From the NCBI GenBank assembly GCA_017618275.1, contig JAFZUS010000026.1, positions 1 to 35,345 on the forward strand: a stretch of DNA of 35,345 nucleotides. Direction: 5' to 3'. Position 1 is the first letter of the stretch. Each line of letters begins with the position of its first letter. Below the pieces are notes generated by a model. The model worked only from the letters and a program-made list of their open reading frames with translations. It did no database searches and was not told the origin of the DNA. Below are positions 13,574 through 26,159 of this stretch, one piece after another. The DNA comes from Prevotella sp. (lineage in GTDB: Bacteria; Bacteroidota; Bacteroidia; Bacteroidales; Bacteroidaceae). The position numbers and the translations under genes were made by a program.

Positions 13574-15858
13574 TGAAAAAGCGACTGATACAACTATTAG
13601 GCATAGTTCTGTTGTTAGTCTGTCCAGTACTTTCCCAAGCACAGATAAACTATCAATACTGGATTGACAACAACATCGGTGCAGCGGTCAGTGGAACGAC
13701 CACTGCCAACGGAGACATCAGCCTGGCCATCGACATGGCAGACCAGACTCCTGGCATTCATTTCTATAACCTCAGGGCCAGAGAGGGCAAGAAGTGGGGC
13801 CCCGTCTATCGCTACCTATTCGCCATCCCTCATGAGCAGCAGACCGATGCCACCCGCATGATTACAGGCTACCGCTATGGCTTTGGAGACGAGATGACAA
13901 CAGTTACGTTTGACACGCCCATCAGTGAATACACGTTGAACCAGCCGTTCGACGTGCCAGTACCACCACTGCCGACGGTCATCGACGACGACTGCCATTT
14001 CTCGTTCAGTGATGATGAGGCTACCCTTTTACGCAACATTACAATGGAATTTGCACTCACCTTCACTGATGAATCCAATGCCATGAGTTCACCCATTGGC
14101 ACCAGTTTCACCCTGACGGATACGCACACTTCCGATATTCAGACGCTGGAGGTGGCTGGCTCACTGCCCATTGAAGCCCATGCTCAGGGTGGCTATAGCG
14201 TGGTTACGTTCACCATCCAGAGTGCGGGAACCTACATATTGAAGTCATCCGCTGCTTGCAATCTGAGGCTTTTCTCCTCAGACGGAGCCAAGATAACTGA
14301 TGTTTCTGCCGATGCCCTTATTGCCGGCTATTCTCATGAGTACGAGGCTGGAACTTACTATGTTGTAGCCTTCGGAAATGAGAATGAAATTACGTTGACA
14401 GTAAGCATCTGTGATGTCAACTTGCTGAAACCGACGTTAACCTATGCCGACAATCAGGTGACCATCACCTGTGCTGTGGCTGGTGCGACAGTCTATTACA
14501 CCCTCGACGGCACTGATCCTACAACAGAGAGCACCCTCTATGAAACTCCAATCCCTGTTGACTGCAATATGACCATCAAGGCCATCGCCGTCTTGTCGGG
14601 AATTGGAACAAGTCCCATAGCATCGTTGGATATCAAGAGTTTTACCGTTGAGACGCCCGTCATAACCCACGAAGGAAATGTCCTGAGCATCACTACTGCA
14701 ACGGAGGGTGCAACCATTTACTATACCCTTGACGGCACAACACCAACAATGGAGAGCAAAGTCTATACTTCACCCTTTACCGTGACAGAGAATGGCACCA
14801 TCAAGGCCATTGCCGTCAAAGAGGGGTATGAAAACTCGGCTGTAGCGGACTTAAATGTAAATTGGATAGTCATCAATACTTGCGGTTATGCCATATATGA
14901 TAAGAATGTAAAGACGCTTACATTCTATTATGGCATCAAGCCTGAAGACAACAGGACTTCTGAAGGTATTTGGGTGTATGATGCAGACAAGACTGTTTTT
15001 GAAAGTTATGCATGTCATAACCCTTGGTATTCTACTGATATTACAACCGTTATCTTCGATTCCTCCTTTGCGAAGGCACGTCCTAAAACAACTGCAGGAT
15101 GGTTTTATGGCTGTGATAAATTGACTGAGATAATTGGCATTGAGCACCTTAATACAGAAAAAGTACTGGACATGGAATATATGTTCTATCAATGTAGCAG
15201 TCTTACCAATATTGACCTGAGCCATTTCAATACAGCAAAGGTCGGTACTGGTGGAGAAGTCTTATATGCATTACGTGGTTCGATGCATTTTATGTTTGCT
15301 TCTTGTTACAATTTGACCCATATTGACATAAGCAGTTTTGAAATCAGCGATAATCTCACTGATCCATTGGACATGCAGCACATGTTTTCCTTGTGCAGCG
15401 GTCTGAAAACCGTTGATATTAGTGGATTCAAAAACATTCACGCCAATATGAATGGTTTTTTCAATGGCTGTAGCAAACTTACAACAATCTATGTAAGTGA
15501 GGATTGGTCAAACCAATATATAACTGGTTCTAAGATGTTCCAAGGTTGTACAAACCTTGTGGGTGGTAAAGGAACGGTCTTTCAGAGCAACCAAATCGAA
15601 AAGTCCTACGCCATTATTGATGGCGGCACGGATTCGCCAGGATATTTCACCGATAAGGCAAGTATGAAAATGGGAGACGTGAACCGCAACGGTGTCCTAG
15701 ATACCAACGATGCCGTTGACCTCATAGACTTTATGGCTGGCAAGAGTCCCAATGGCGTCACAACGACCTCTGCCGACATTAACAGCGACGGTGTGGTGAA
15801 CGTGGCCGACCTGATTATGCTGATTAATGATTTGCTCAAGGAATCCTCCTGGCCTTGA
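13573..15858 (+). CDS. Secreted chitobiase-domain / BspA-like leucine-rich protein with dockerin-like tail
   Basis: 761 residues from the ATG at 13573; a GTG three bases earlier is less likely. Signal peptide 1-23. An N-terminal YWIDNN...YRYLFAIP segment (27-85) is of a type I associate with Prevotella surface proteins. Two chitobiase C-terminal-like repeats follow (about 295-355 and 368-428), each with YYTLDGT-PT-ES. Residues 440-690 carry DUF285/BspA-type leucine-rich units (MFYQCSSLTNIDLSHFNT, MFASCYNLTHIDISSF, MFSLCSGLKTVDISGF), which are often adhesive. Residues 700-755 hold two dockerin-like calcium loops (GDVNRNGVLDTNDAV and ADINSDGVVNVADLI). It is coupled to the beta-helix gene. Its end overlaps the convergent cyclophilin gene by 23 bases. 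Confidence 0.83.
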   Translation: MKKRLIQLLGIVLLLVCPVLSQAQINYQYWIDNNIGAAVSGTTTANGDISLAIDMADQTPGIHFYNLRAREGKKWGPVYRYLFAIPHEQQTDATRMITGYRYGFGDEMTTVTFDTPISEYTLNQPFDVPVPPLPTVIDDDCHFSFSDDEATLLRNITMEFALTFTDESNAMSSPIGTSFTLTDTHTSDIQTLEVAGSLPIEAHAQGGYSVVTFTIQSAGTYILKSSAACNLRLFSSDGAKITDVSADALIAGYSHEYEAGTYYVVAFGNENEITLTVSICDVNLLKPTLTYADNQVTITCAVAGATVYYTLDGTDPTTESTLYETPIPVDCNMTIKAIAVLSGIGTSPIASLDIKSFTVETPVITHEGNVLSITTATEGATIYYTLDGTTPTMESKVYTSPFTVTENGTIKAIAVKEGYENSAVADLNVNWIVINTCGYAIYDKNVKTLTFYYGIKPEDNRTSEGIWVYDADKTVFESYACHNPWYSTDITTVIFDSSFAKARPKTTAGWFYGCDKLTEIIGIEHLNTEKVLDMEYMFYQCSSLTNIDLSHFNTAKVGTGGEVLYALRGSMHFMFASCYNLTHIDISSFEISDNLTDPLDMQHMFSLCSGLKTVDISGFKNIHANMNGFFNGCSKLTTIYVSEDWSNQYITGSKMFQGCTNLVGGKGTVFQSNQIEKSYAIIDGGTDSPGYFTDKASMKMGDVNRNGVLDTNDAVDLIDFMAGKSPNGVTTTSADINSDGVVNVADLIMLINDLLKESSWP

Positions 15859-16525
15859 GGATGCGGATATCGTCGATGGGACGGTCATAATCGTCAACCA
15901 TCGCCTGTTGGATGCGTTCGACAACATCAAGACCCTCGGTAACTTCAGCAAACACGGTATACTGACCATCTAAATGAGGTGATCCGCCAGTCTTGCGATA
16001 GAGATCCAGCAGTTCTTCCGTCATCTTGACCCGGTGGTCGGTCTGTTCCTCGACCTTATCGCCAATCTGGTAGAGTTGTTGGGTGGAATAGGTGCGTCCC
16101 CAGACGATATAGAACTGGCAACCGCCTGAACGGCGCTCGGGATTGTTCTTGTCGCCTTGGCGAGCCATTGCCACCGCCCCACGCTGATGAGGATGTAGCA
16201 GATGGCCCTCAGCATCATAGAATTCGGCCTCGACGGTATAGTCGAGACTGCCATTGCCCAGCATCACCCCGGGTTCGGCATGACGACTGGTGGGGTCACC
16301 TGCCTGAATCATAAAACTCTTGATGACACGATGAAAGAGCAGCGAGTCATAAAACTGTTCATCGACAAGTTTCAGGAAATTATCACGATGCTTGGGCGTA
16401 TCATCGTAGAGCGTCAAGAGGATATTGCCCTCGGTGGTTTCCAACAGCACTTGCTGACTCTGACCCATCATCGGTACAACAGCCACAAGTGCAAGTGACA
16501 AAACTAAAAATCTAAACTTCTTCAT
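15836..16525 (-). CDS. Secreted cyclophilin-type peptidyl-prolyl isomerase
   Basis: 229 residues with a signal peptide (MKKFRFLVLSLALVAVVPMMGQS), so it probably acts on proteins in the periplasm. Cyclophilin motifs are in order: FHRVIKSFMIQAGDP (about 64-78, catalytic Arg), GAVAMARQGDKNNPERRSGG, CQFYIVWG and LDGQYTVFAEVTEGLDVVER. An insert between about 150 and 185 (YSTQQLYQIGDKVEEQTDHR) is larger than in the minimal fold. Its ATG overlaps the EamA stop by four bases. The 3' end overlaps the convergent BspA-like gene. Confidence 0.93.
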   Translation of the reverse strand: MKKFRFLVLSLALVAVVPMMGQSQQVLLETTEGNILLTLYDDTPKHRDNFLKLVDEQFYDSLLFHRVIKSFMIQAGDPTSRHAEPGVMLGNGSLDYTVEAEFYDAEGHLLHPHQRGAVAMARQGDKNNPERRSGGCQFYIVWGRTYSTQQLYQIGDKVEEQTDHRVKMTEELLDLYRKTGGSPHLDGQYTVFAEVTEGLDVVERIQQAMVDDYDRPIDDIRILKARRIP

Positions 16526-17418
16526 TTTTCTTTCGCAGTTACAACGGTGACAATATAAGCACTCAGCAGTACGAGGATACCGGCAACGGGCTTATCCCAC
16601 GTGAGCACATCCTGGCCGAGCCAGATGGCAACGAACGAGGCGATGACAGGCTGCAGATTGGTATAGATGGATACCGTCGTAGCCTGCAGATACTTCATCG
16701 CAAAGGGGATGAGGAAATAGCCAAGGGCTGTGGCACAGATGACGATAAAGGCCATCTCAAGTACGCCGTCCCAACCCCATGCAGCGGTGTAGAGGGCGTT
16801 GGCAGGAAGTTCGGGAATGGCAATGGGTACGGTGACGATGGCTGAGATGAGGAACACATATTTCATCTGTGTGACGGGCGAGTACTTCGAAGCCACATTG
16901 CGTGTGATAATCAGATAGATGGCCCATGTAAGCACACTCAGGATGGCCAGTGAGATGCCGATGAGGTCGTTTTTGCCAGAACCTAAAGACTGGCTCATCA
17001 GCACCATCAGCACGGCACCAGCGATACCCAGCAGTACACCCAACGACTTCATGGGGGTGATCTTTTCACCGATGGTCAGGGCGGCACAGAGCATCACCGC
17101 CACAGGTGTCAGCGTGGCAATCAGCGAGAAATACACGGGACTCGTGTAATCGAGTGCCCACGCCGTCAGCGTCTGTGAGATGACGAAGCCCAGCAGACCA
17201 CCGAAAAGGATGGTGATGAGGTCTTTCCGCTCGACTTTCTCCTTGGGCAGGAAAGCAGCGATGATCCAGAAGAGAATACAGGCACCGAGTGATCGGGAAG
17301 CCATATAACCCATCGGTGTCACCCACTCATCGAGCAGCAGTTTGGTCACTGGTACGCCAAGTCCGAAGATGGTGTTGGCGAAGAAGATGGCGCTGTGCGC
17401 CTGGAGTTTCTTGTTCAT
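16522..17418 (-). CDS. EamA-family (DMT superfamily) transporter
   Basis: 298 residues with about ten transmembrane segments arranged as two EamA repeats. The first begins HSAIFFANTIFGLGVPVTKL. The second begins after DLIGISLAILSVLTWAIYLI. The family exports or imports small metabolites, amino acids or nucleotides; the substrate cannot be read from the sequence. It is linked by four-base ATGA overlaps to the HExxH gene upstream and the cyclophilin gene downstream, so the trio is one operon. Confidence 0.9.
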   Translation of the reverse strand: MNKKLQAHSAIFFANTIFGLGVPVTKLLLDEWVTPMGYMASRSLGACILFWIIAAFLPKEKVERKDLITILFGGLLGFVISQTLTAWALDYTSPVYFSLIATLTPVAVMLCAALTIGEKITPMKSLGVLLGIAGAVLMVLMSQSLGSGKNDLIGISLAILSVLTWAIYLIITRNVASKYSPVTQMKYVFLISAIVTVPIAIPELPANALYTAAWGWDGVLEMAFIVICATALGYFLIPFAMKYLQATTVSIYTNLQPVIASFVAIWLGQDVLTWDKPVAGILVLLSAYIVTVVTAKEK

Positions 17419-17873
17419 AATCTATGGTTGTAAAGTTTCATTCGTTCCTTGATTGGCATCTTGGCATATTGACGCCATTCCGTGGCAGGTCCCTTCAGGT
17501 AATGCAGGTCGTGCATGCGGGCGTAGGCCTCCATCTCAAAGGGGTTCAGCAGATAGGCCGCATGCTTCATCTTTCTGTTGGCAGGAAGGTTCTTCAGCCA
17601 GTACCATATATATAATAGGTAGAAGCGTAGCCACGAGTCGCCGCATGCCTGGGCCTGACGCAGGTGGATCATCTCGTGGTTCTTCATCGTTGAGTAACCG
17701 TTGTTGAAGCGATCGGCCTCAGCCTGTGTCGGTGCGAGAATATGTCCGAAGAAGGTCAGACCCTCATAGCCTTTAGGGAGCCAGAAGGTGTTCACCACAG
17801 CAGGCATGTCCACCACTCTACTCGGACGGACGGCCCGCCACATGATGGGTATCACACGAAACATCATCCACAT
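17415..17873 (-). CDS. Small HExxH-motif protein of unknown function
   Basis: From the ATG at 17873 the protein has 152 residues (MWMMFRVIPIMWRAVRPSR). It carries MKNHEMIHLRQAQ (about 75-87), a zinc-peptidase-like HExxH, followed about 45 residues later by NPFEMEAYARM, whose Glu could be a third ligand. The order HExxH then PFE-EAY recalls minimal metallopeptidase-like families, but activity is unproven. A central hydrophobic segment (FYLLYIWYWL) may touch the membrane. The frame stays open up to 17999 through a GTAAAAAG array. A TACCTTTG box at 17883-17890 places the transcript start near 17877, which rules that extension out and leaves almost no leader. First gene of the EamA/cyclophilin operon. 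Confidence 0.72.
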   Translation of the reverse strand: MWMMFRVIPIMWRAVRPSRVVDMPAVVNTFWLPKGYEGLTFFGHILAPTQAEADRFNNGYSTMKNHEMIHLRQAQACGDSWLRFYLLYIWYWLKNLPANRKMKHAAYLLNPFEMEAYARMHDLHYLKGPATEWRQYAKMPIKERMKLYNHRL

Positions 17874-17882
17874 AATCGGGGG

Positions 17883-17890
17883 CAAAGGTA
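17883..17890 (-). promoter_or_regulatory. -7 box for the HExxH/EamA/cyclophilin operon
   Basis: TACCTTTG on the minus strand. The box ends ten bases before the ATG at 17873, so the transcript would be leaderless or nearly so. The -33 zone is the poly-A-rich octamer array. Confidence 0.6.
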
Positions 17891-17898
17891 CAAAAAAA

Positions 17899-21118
<3,220 letters not shown>

Positions 21119-21223
21119 GTTCTTTCGCAAAAAAAATCAACAAGCCGATTAAACCTTTCAAAAAAAGAATCGTCTAAGAAGCATCTAACTTTTATCAACA
21201 TTAATTAATTAACAAAAGAAAAA

Positions 21224-21733
21224 ATGAAAAAAGTATTTATGATGATTGCCATGGTGGCAGTTGCATTCGCTGCTCAGGCACAGACCAAGTTCCACGACGT
21301 AGAGGTTAACGAAGCCCAGGGTGCTGTTAAGAAGATCACCACCAACGTGATGGGTCAGGCACAGGTTGTTTCTTTCGATCAGAACGGTAAGCAGATTGAG
21401 GGTCTCAACGATGCCAAGTATGATGCTAACGGCTATCTGCAGTCAGCAAAGAGAACGATGTTCCAGGGTCAGGAAACCACCATTAACTACAAGTGGGAGA
21501 ATGGAAAGATCGTGAGCCAGTCAATGGAGATGATGGGCAACCAGGTTGTCACTAAGTTGACTTACAACGACAAGGGTGCTGTTGCAGCACAGTCAATGGA
21601 CTTTGGTGGTCAGGCCATGGAGATGCCTTACACCGACTACAAGTATGACGCTAAGGGCAACTGGATCAGCCGCAAGATGTCTATGATGGGTCAGGAGATG
21701 GAACAGACCCGTACCATCGAGTACTACGAGTAA
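21224..21733 (+). CDS. Small secreted protein related to the tail of its neighbour
   Basis: 169 residues with a signal peptide (MKKVFMMIAMVAVAFAAQAQ). The mature part is made of YD-like beta strands (VVSFDQNGKQIEGLNDAKYD, INYKWENGKIVSQSMEM, KLTYNDKGAVAAQS) and ends YDAKGNWISRKMSMMGQEM then EQTRTIEYYE, mirroring the end of the 20069-21118 product. The leader is A-rich (TTAATTAATTAAC... before ATG), a trait of well-expressed Bacteroidota genes. A strong terminator follows. Function unknown; an extracytoplasmic binding or structural role is plausible. Confidence 0.85.
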   Translation: MKKVFMMIAMVAVAFAAQAQTKFHDVEVNEAQGAVKKITTNVMGQAQVVSFDQNGKQIEGLNDAKYDANGYLQSAKRTMFQGQETTINYKWENGKIVSQSMEMMGNQVVTKLTYNDKGAVAAQSMDFGGQAMEMPYTDYKYDAKGNWISRKMSMMGQEMEQTRTIEYYE

Positions 21734-21760
21734 TCAATCTCTGACATACACAGATAAGAG

Positions 21761-21788
21761 GCGTGGTGAGTTTTCACCACGCTTTTTT
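21761..21788 (+). terminator. Intrinsic terminator after the small secreted protein
   Basis: GCGTGGTGA (21761-21769) pairs with TCACCACGC (21774-21782) around GTTT and is followed by six Ts. A textbook Rho-independent terminator. Confidence 0.9.
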
Positions 21789-21811
21789 GATGGTTCACTC
21801 AATTTAGATAG

Positions 21812-23005
<1,194 letters not shown>

Positions 23006-23033
23006 AAAAGCAGCGCCGCTTGGCGCTGCTTTT
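23006..23033. terminator. Bidirectional terminator between trpS and trmD
   Basis: AAAAGCAGCGCC (23006-23017) and GGCGCTGCTTTT (23022-23033) form a perfect 12-bp stem with a GCTT loop and T-runs on both strands. It begins right after the trpS stop and reaches the trmD stop. Confidence 0.92.
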
Positions 23034-23706
23034 ATTTTAACAAGTCGGGGCGCAACCTTCGTGTACGCTCCATCGCCTGTTCCAATTCCCATTCACGGAT
23101 CTTGGCCTCGTTGCCGCTGAGAAGGATATCAGGCACCTTCCAGCCTTTATAGTCTGCCGGACGGGTGTAGATGGGGGCAGCAAGGATATCATCCTGGAAA
23201 CAGTCTGACAGCGCACTCTGTTCGTCACCTATCACACCAGGTACCACTCTCACCACAGCATCAGCAATCATGGCCGCTACCAGTTCACCGCCTGTCAGCA
23301 CGAAGTCGCCGATAGAGATCTCACGAGTGATGAGATGGTCGCGGATGCGCTGGTCTATTCCTTTATAATGGCCAGCGAGAATAATCAGATTACCTTTCAA
23401 CGACAGTTCGTTGGCAATATGCTGATCAAAACGTTCGCCATCAGGCGAGGTAAAGATCACCTCGTCATAGTCACGTTCTGCTTTCAGGGCTGTGATACAG
23501 CGGTCTATGGGTTCGCATTGCATCACCATTCCGGCACTGCCGCCATAGGGGTAGTCATCCACCCGGCGCCATTTGTCGAGGGTGTAGTCACGCAGGTTGT
23601 GCAGATGGATTTCTGCCAGCCCTTTCTTCTCAGCCCTTGCCAGAATGGACTCATGGACGAAGCCTTCCAACATCTCAGGCAAAACGGTGATGATATCTAT
23701 TCGCAT
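23032..23706 (-). CDS. trmD: tRNA (guanine-N1-)-methyltransferase
   Basis: Methylates G37 next to the anticodon using SAM, preventing frameshifts. 224 residues. [13 protein letters not shown] start, [16 protein letters not shown] near 53, the SAM-binding trefoil-knot segment [12 protein letters not shown] near 115 and [17 protein letters not shown] near 133, then [15 protein letters not shown]. Length and motifs are complete. Only five bases separate the patatin stop from the ATG at 23706, so the two genes share a transcript. rpsP, rimM and rplS, frequent trmD neighbours elsewhere, are absent. Confidence 0.97.
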   Translation of the reverse strand: MRIDIITVLPEMLEGFVHESILARAEKKGLAEIHLHNLRDYTLDKWRRVDDYPYGGSAGMVMQCEPIDRCITALKAERDYDEVIFTSPDGERFDQHIANELSLKGNLIILAGHYKGIDQRIRDHLITREISIGDFVLTGGELVAAMIADAVVRVVPGVIGDEQSALSDCFQDDILAAPIYTRPADYKGWKVPDILLSGNEAKIREWELEQAMERTRRLRPDLLK

Positions 23707-23711
23707 TTGAA

Positions 23712-24569
23712 TTAGGAATTATGATTACTATAAAAATCGAGAAGGCGCTCGAGGTGCTTCTCTCCAGCGGCTCTGCCTATGTCGTACACTTGCTGCATCT
23801 CTTCGGGATCGTGCGAGATATGTCCGATGGGCAGTTTCTCGTCGGGGCGTATCACCAGTGCGCGTCCTGCCGACTCCGCCTCATAGACATAGACCAGTTC
23901 CTTGTTGTACATAAGGTGCCGCTTGTCCATCGCCTCAATCATCTTCGGATATTTCCTGAGGGCGATGCGCATAAGCGGCATTAACTTATTGTGTTCCTTC
24001 ACAAAACCATCTGGCTGGGTCAGGATCACTACGTTGTGCTCATATCCGATGCTCTCGAAATACTGCAAGGGAATGGAGTCTGCTACACCACCGTCGAGTA
24101 CTTTCTGCCCTTCTAACTCCACCACCTTCGAAGCCAACGGCATAGAGGCTGAGGCGCGAATCCAGTCATAGGTCAGTTGATTGCTCTGTTCCAGTTTCTT
24201 GTAGACGGCCTTGCCCGTTTCCACATCCGTACAAACGGCATAAAACTCCATCGGATTCTCCTCGAAAGTTTTGTCATCGAAGATGTCGTACTGGGTGGGA
24301 ATGATATGATAGCCGAATTCGGCATTGTATAGATCGCCGGTCTTCCACCACGACTGCCAACTGCAATAGCGTTTGTCTTTTGCAAACCTTTTATTGTATC
24401 TGATGGCACGTCCAGGTTGTCTCGACTTGTAATTACAGCCAAAGGCTGCCCCTGCTGATACACCGATGATGCCGTCAGGCTCTATGCCTGCCTCCATCAT
24501 CACGTCGAGAATACCTGCCGTAAACAGTCCCCTCATCGCCCCGCCTTCAAGTACCAGTCCGCGTTTCAT
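23712..24569 (-). CDS. Patatin-like phospholipase
   Basis: 285 residues from the ATG at 24569 ([19 protein letters not shown]). The oxyanion-loop motif EGGAMRG, the nucleophile elbow GVSAG (S38) and the catalytic DGG (D159 in [11 protein letters not shown]) are all present, so a serine lipid hydrolase is expected. There is no signal peptide, so it is probably cytoplasmic. The open frame extends to 24647, but TACCTTTG ends only five bases before this ATG, so the longer start would lie upstream of the transcript start. Co-transcribed with trmD. Substrate unknown. Confidence 0.91.
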   Translation of the reverse strand: MKRGLVLEGGAMRGLFTAGILDVMMEAGIEPDGIIGVSAGAAFGCNYKSRQPGRAIRYNKRFAKDKRYCSWQSWWKTGDLYNAEFGYHIIPTQYDIFDDKTFEENPMEFYAVCTDVETGKAVYKKLEQSNQLTYDWIRASASMPLASKVVELEGQKVLDGGVADSIPLQYFESIGYEHNVVILTQPDGFVKEHNKLMPLMRIALRKYPKMIEAMDKRHLMYNKELVYVYEAESAGRALVIRPDEKLPIGHISHDPEEMQQVYDIGRAAGEKHLERLLDFYSNHNS

Positions 24570-24574
24570 GGGGA

Positions 24575-24582
24575 CAAAGGTA
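24575..24582 (-). promoter_or_regulatory. -7 box for patatin-trmD, implying a leaderless mRNA
   Basis: TACCTTTG on the minus strand is followed by TCCCC and then the ATG at 24569. With the usual 5-7 base spacing, transcription starts at or next to the A of the start codon. Confidence 0.65.
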
Positions 24583-24665
24583 CAACTTTTTATTAAGAAT
24601 AATACTGCCGACGCAAATTTATTGCAAATTATTGCAAAAAAAAACATGTTTCAATAAATAATGTG

Positions 24666-24673
24666 TATCTTTG
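24666..24673 (+). promoter_or_regulatory. -7 box for the Xaa-Pro aminopeptidase gene
   Basis: TATCTTTG followed by C, 22 bases before the ATG at 24696. It shows that an upstream in-frame GTG (24663) cannot be the start. Confidence 0.65.
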
Positions 24674-24695
24674 CAAAAAATTTACGGTTATTAAA

Positions 24696-26096
24696 ATGTT
24701 TAGCAAAGAAACTTATATTCAGCGGCGCGCTGAACTGAAAAAACTCGTTGGCAACGGCGTGATTGTACTATTCGGCAACAACGACTCACCAATGAACTAT
24801 CCCGCCAATGCGTATGCCCCAATGCGACAGGACTCTACGTTCCTCTATTATTTCGGACAACATCGCGACGGACTGGTGGGTGTCATTGACATCGACAACG
24901 ATGAAGAGTGGCTCTTCGGTGACGACATCGATGTAGAAGATATCGTATGGATGGGTTATACTCCGTCTGTGGCAGACCTCGCTGCAGAGGTAGGCGTCTG
25001 CAAGACCGCCCCGATGGCAGAATTAGGTAAAGTTTGTTGCCGTGGCACGGCAACAGACAGAACGATCCACTTCCTGCCACCCTACCGTTTCGACACGAAG
25101 ATCCATATCATGGATCTGTTCGGCATCCATCCCTCCCAACAGAAAGAAAAAGCCTCACTGTCACTCATCAAGGCAGTAGTAAAGATGCGGGCCACGAAGA
25201 GTGCCGAGGAGATTGCCTATATCGAGGCAGCCTGCGACGTGGGCTACGTCATGCACACCACGGCACAGTTGCTGATTAAACCGGGTATCACGGAGCGTTT
25301 CGTGGCAGGACAGGTAGACGGCATCGCCCGTAGCCTGGCACAAGGTAATAGTTTCGCCACCATCTTCTCGCAACATGGTGAGATCATGCACGGCAACCCC
25401 TCTGATGCCAATTTAGAGGACGGACGACTGGTGCTCTGCGATGCCGGTTGTGAACTGAACGACTACTGTTCTGACCATACCCGTACGATGCCCGTCAACG
25501 GCAAATTCTCGCAGCGCCAGTTGGAGATTTACAGCATCGTGGAAGAGTGTCACGACTATGTTCTGCAGATGGCCAAGCCTGGCGTGAAATATCAGGACGT
25601 CCACTTCGCCGTATGCCGACAGATGACTGAACGTCTCAAGGAACTCGGACTGATGAAAGGCAATACCGATGAAGCCGTTGCTGCTGGTGCCCACGCTATG
25701 TTCCTGCCTCACGGCTTAGGACATATGATGGGCATGGATGTACACGACATGGAAGGACTGGGTCAGATTTACGTGGGTTTCGACGAGGAGACCCGTCCGA
25801 ATCTGGAGCAGTTCGGCACCAACAGTCTGCGTATGGGCCGTAAACTGGAACCAGGCTTCGTGCTTACCGATGAACCGGGCATCTACTTCATCCCCCACCT
25901 CATCGACCTCTGGCGGAAAGAAGGCCACTGTGCAGAATTCCTCAATTTCGACAAACTCGAGACCTACAAGGACTTCGGCGGCATCCGCATCGAAGATGAC
26001 CTGCTGATTACAAAGGACGGCTGCCGTTTCCTCGGTTCGAAGCGCATCCCCTACCACCCGCAGGAACTCGAAGCCTTCATGGCAGACAACTCCTAG
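24696..26096 (+). CDS. M24B Xaa-Pro aminopeptidase
   Basis: Releases N-terminal residues that precede proline. 466 residues from the ATG at 24696 (MFSKETYIQRRAELKKLVG). The N-terminal AMP_N domain (about 1-150, VIVLFGNNDSPMNYPANAY, then RQDSTFLYYFG) is followed by the pita-bread catalytic domain with metal ligands in LVLCDAGCELNDYCSDHTRT (two Asp), LPHGLGHMMGMDVHD (His), LTDEPGIYF (Glu) and IRIEDDLL (Glu). All five are present. There is no signal peptide, so a cytoplasmic dipeptide/peptide-recycling role is likely. The TAG stop sits inside the first unit of a 10-bp repeat. Confidence 0.93.
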   Translation: MFSKETYIQRRAELKKLVGNGVIVLFGNNDSPMNYPANAYAPMRQDSTFLYYFGQHRDGLVGVIDIDNDEEWLFGDDIDVEDIVWMGYTPSVADLAAEVGVCKTAPMAELGKVCCRGTATDRTIHFLPPYRFDTKIHIMDLFGIHPSQQKEKASLSLIKAVVKMRATKSAEEIAYIEAACDVGYVMHTTAQLLIKPGITERFVAGQVDGIARSLAQGNSFATIFSQHGEIMHGNPSDANLEDGRLVLCDAGCELNDYCSDHTRTMPVNGKFSQRQLEIYSIVEECHDYVLQMAKPGVKYQDVHFAVCRQMTERLKELGLMKGNTDEAVAAGAHAMFLPHGLGHMMGMDVHDMEGLGQIYVGFDEETRPNLEQFGTNSLRMGRKLEPGFVLTDEPGIYFIPHLIDLWRKEGHCAEFLNFDKLETYKDFGGIRIEDDLLITKDGCRFLGSKRIPYHPQELEAFMADNS

Positions 26097-26140
26097 GATG
26101 ACCTAGGACAGCCTAGGATAACCTAGGATTTCCTATAATA
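26091..26140. repeat. 10-bp tandem array with CCTAGG cores
   Basis: Units at 26091, 26101, 26111 and 26121 each carry the palindrome CCTAGG at the same offset (TCCTAGGATG, ACCTAGGACA, GCCTAGGATA, ACCTAGGATT); a fifth unit (TCCTATAATA) is degenerate. The aminopeptidase stop codon (26094-26096) is inside the first core. Confidence 0.93.
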
Positions 26141-26159
26141 ACCCATAAAATAAAAAAAT

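Noticed and set aside
15835-15859. Terminator between the BspA-like gene and the cyclophilin gene (CTCAAGG/CCTTGAG)
   Set aside because: Only a 7-bp stem inside overlapping coding sequence, with no T-run.
24570-24647. N-terminal extension of the patatin protein
   Set aside because: The -7 box lies inside it, and family members begin at [10 protein letters not shown].
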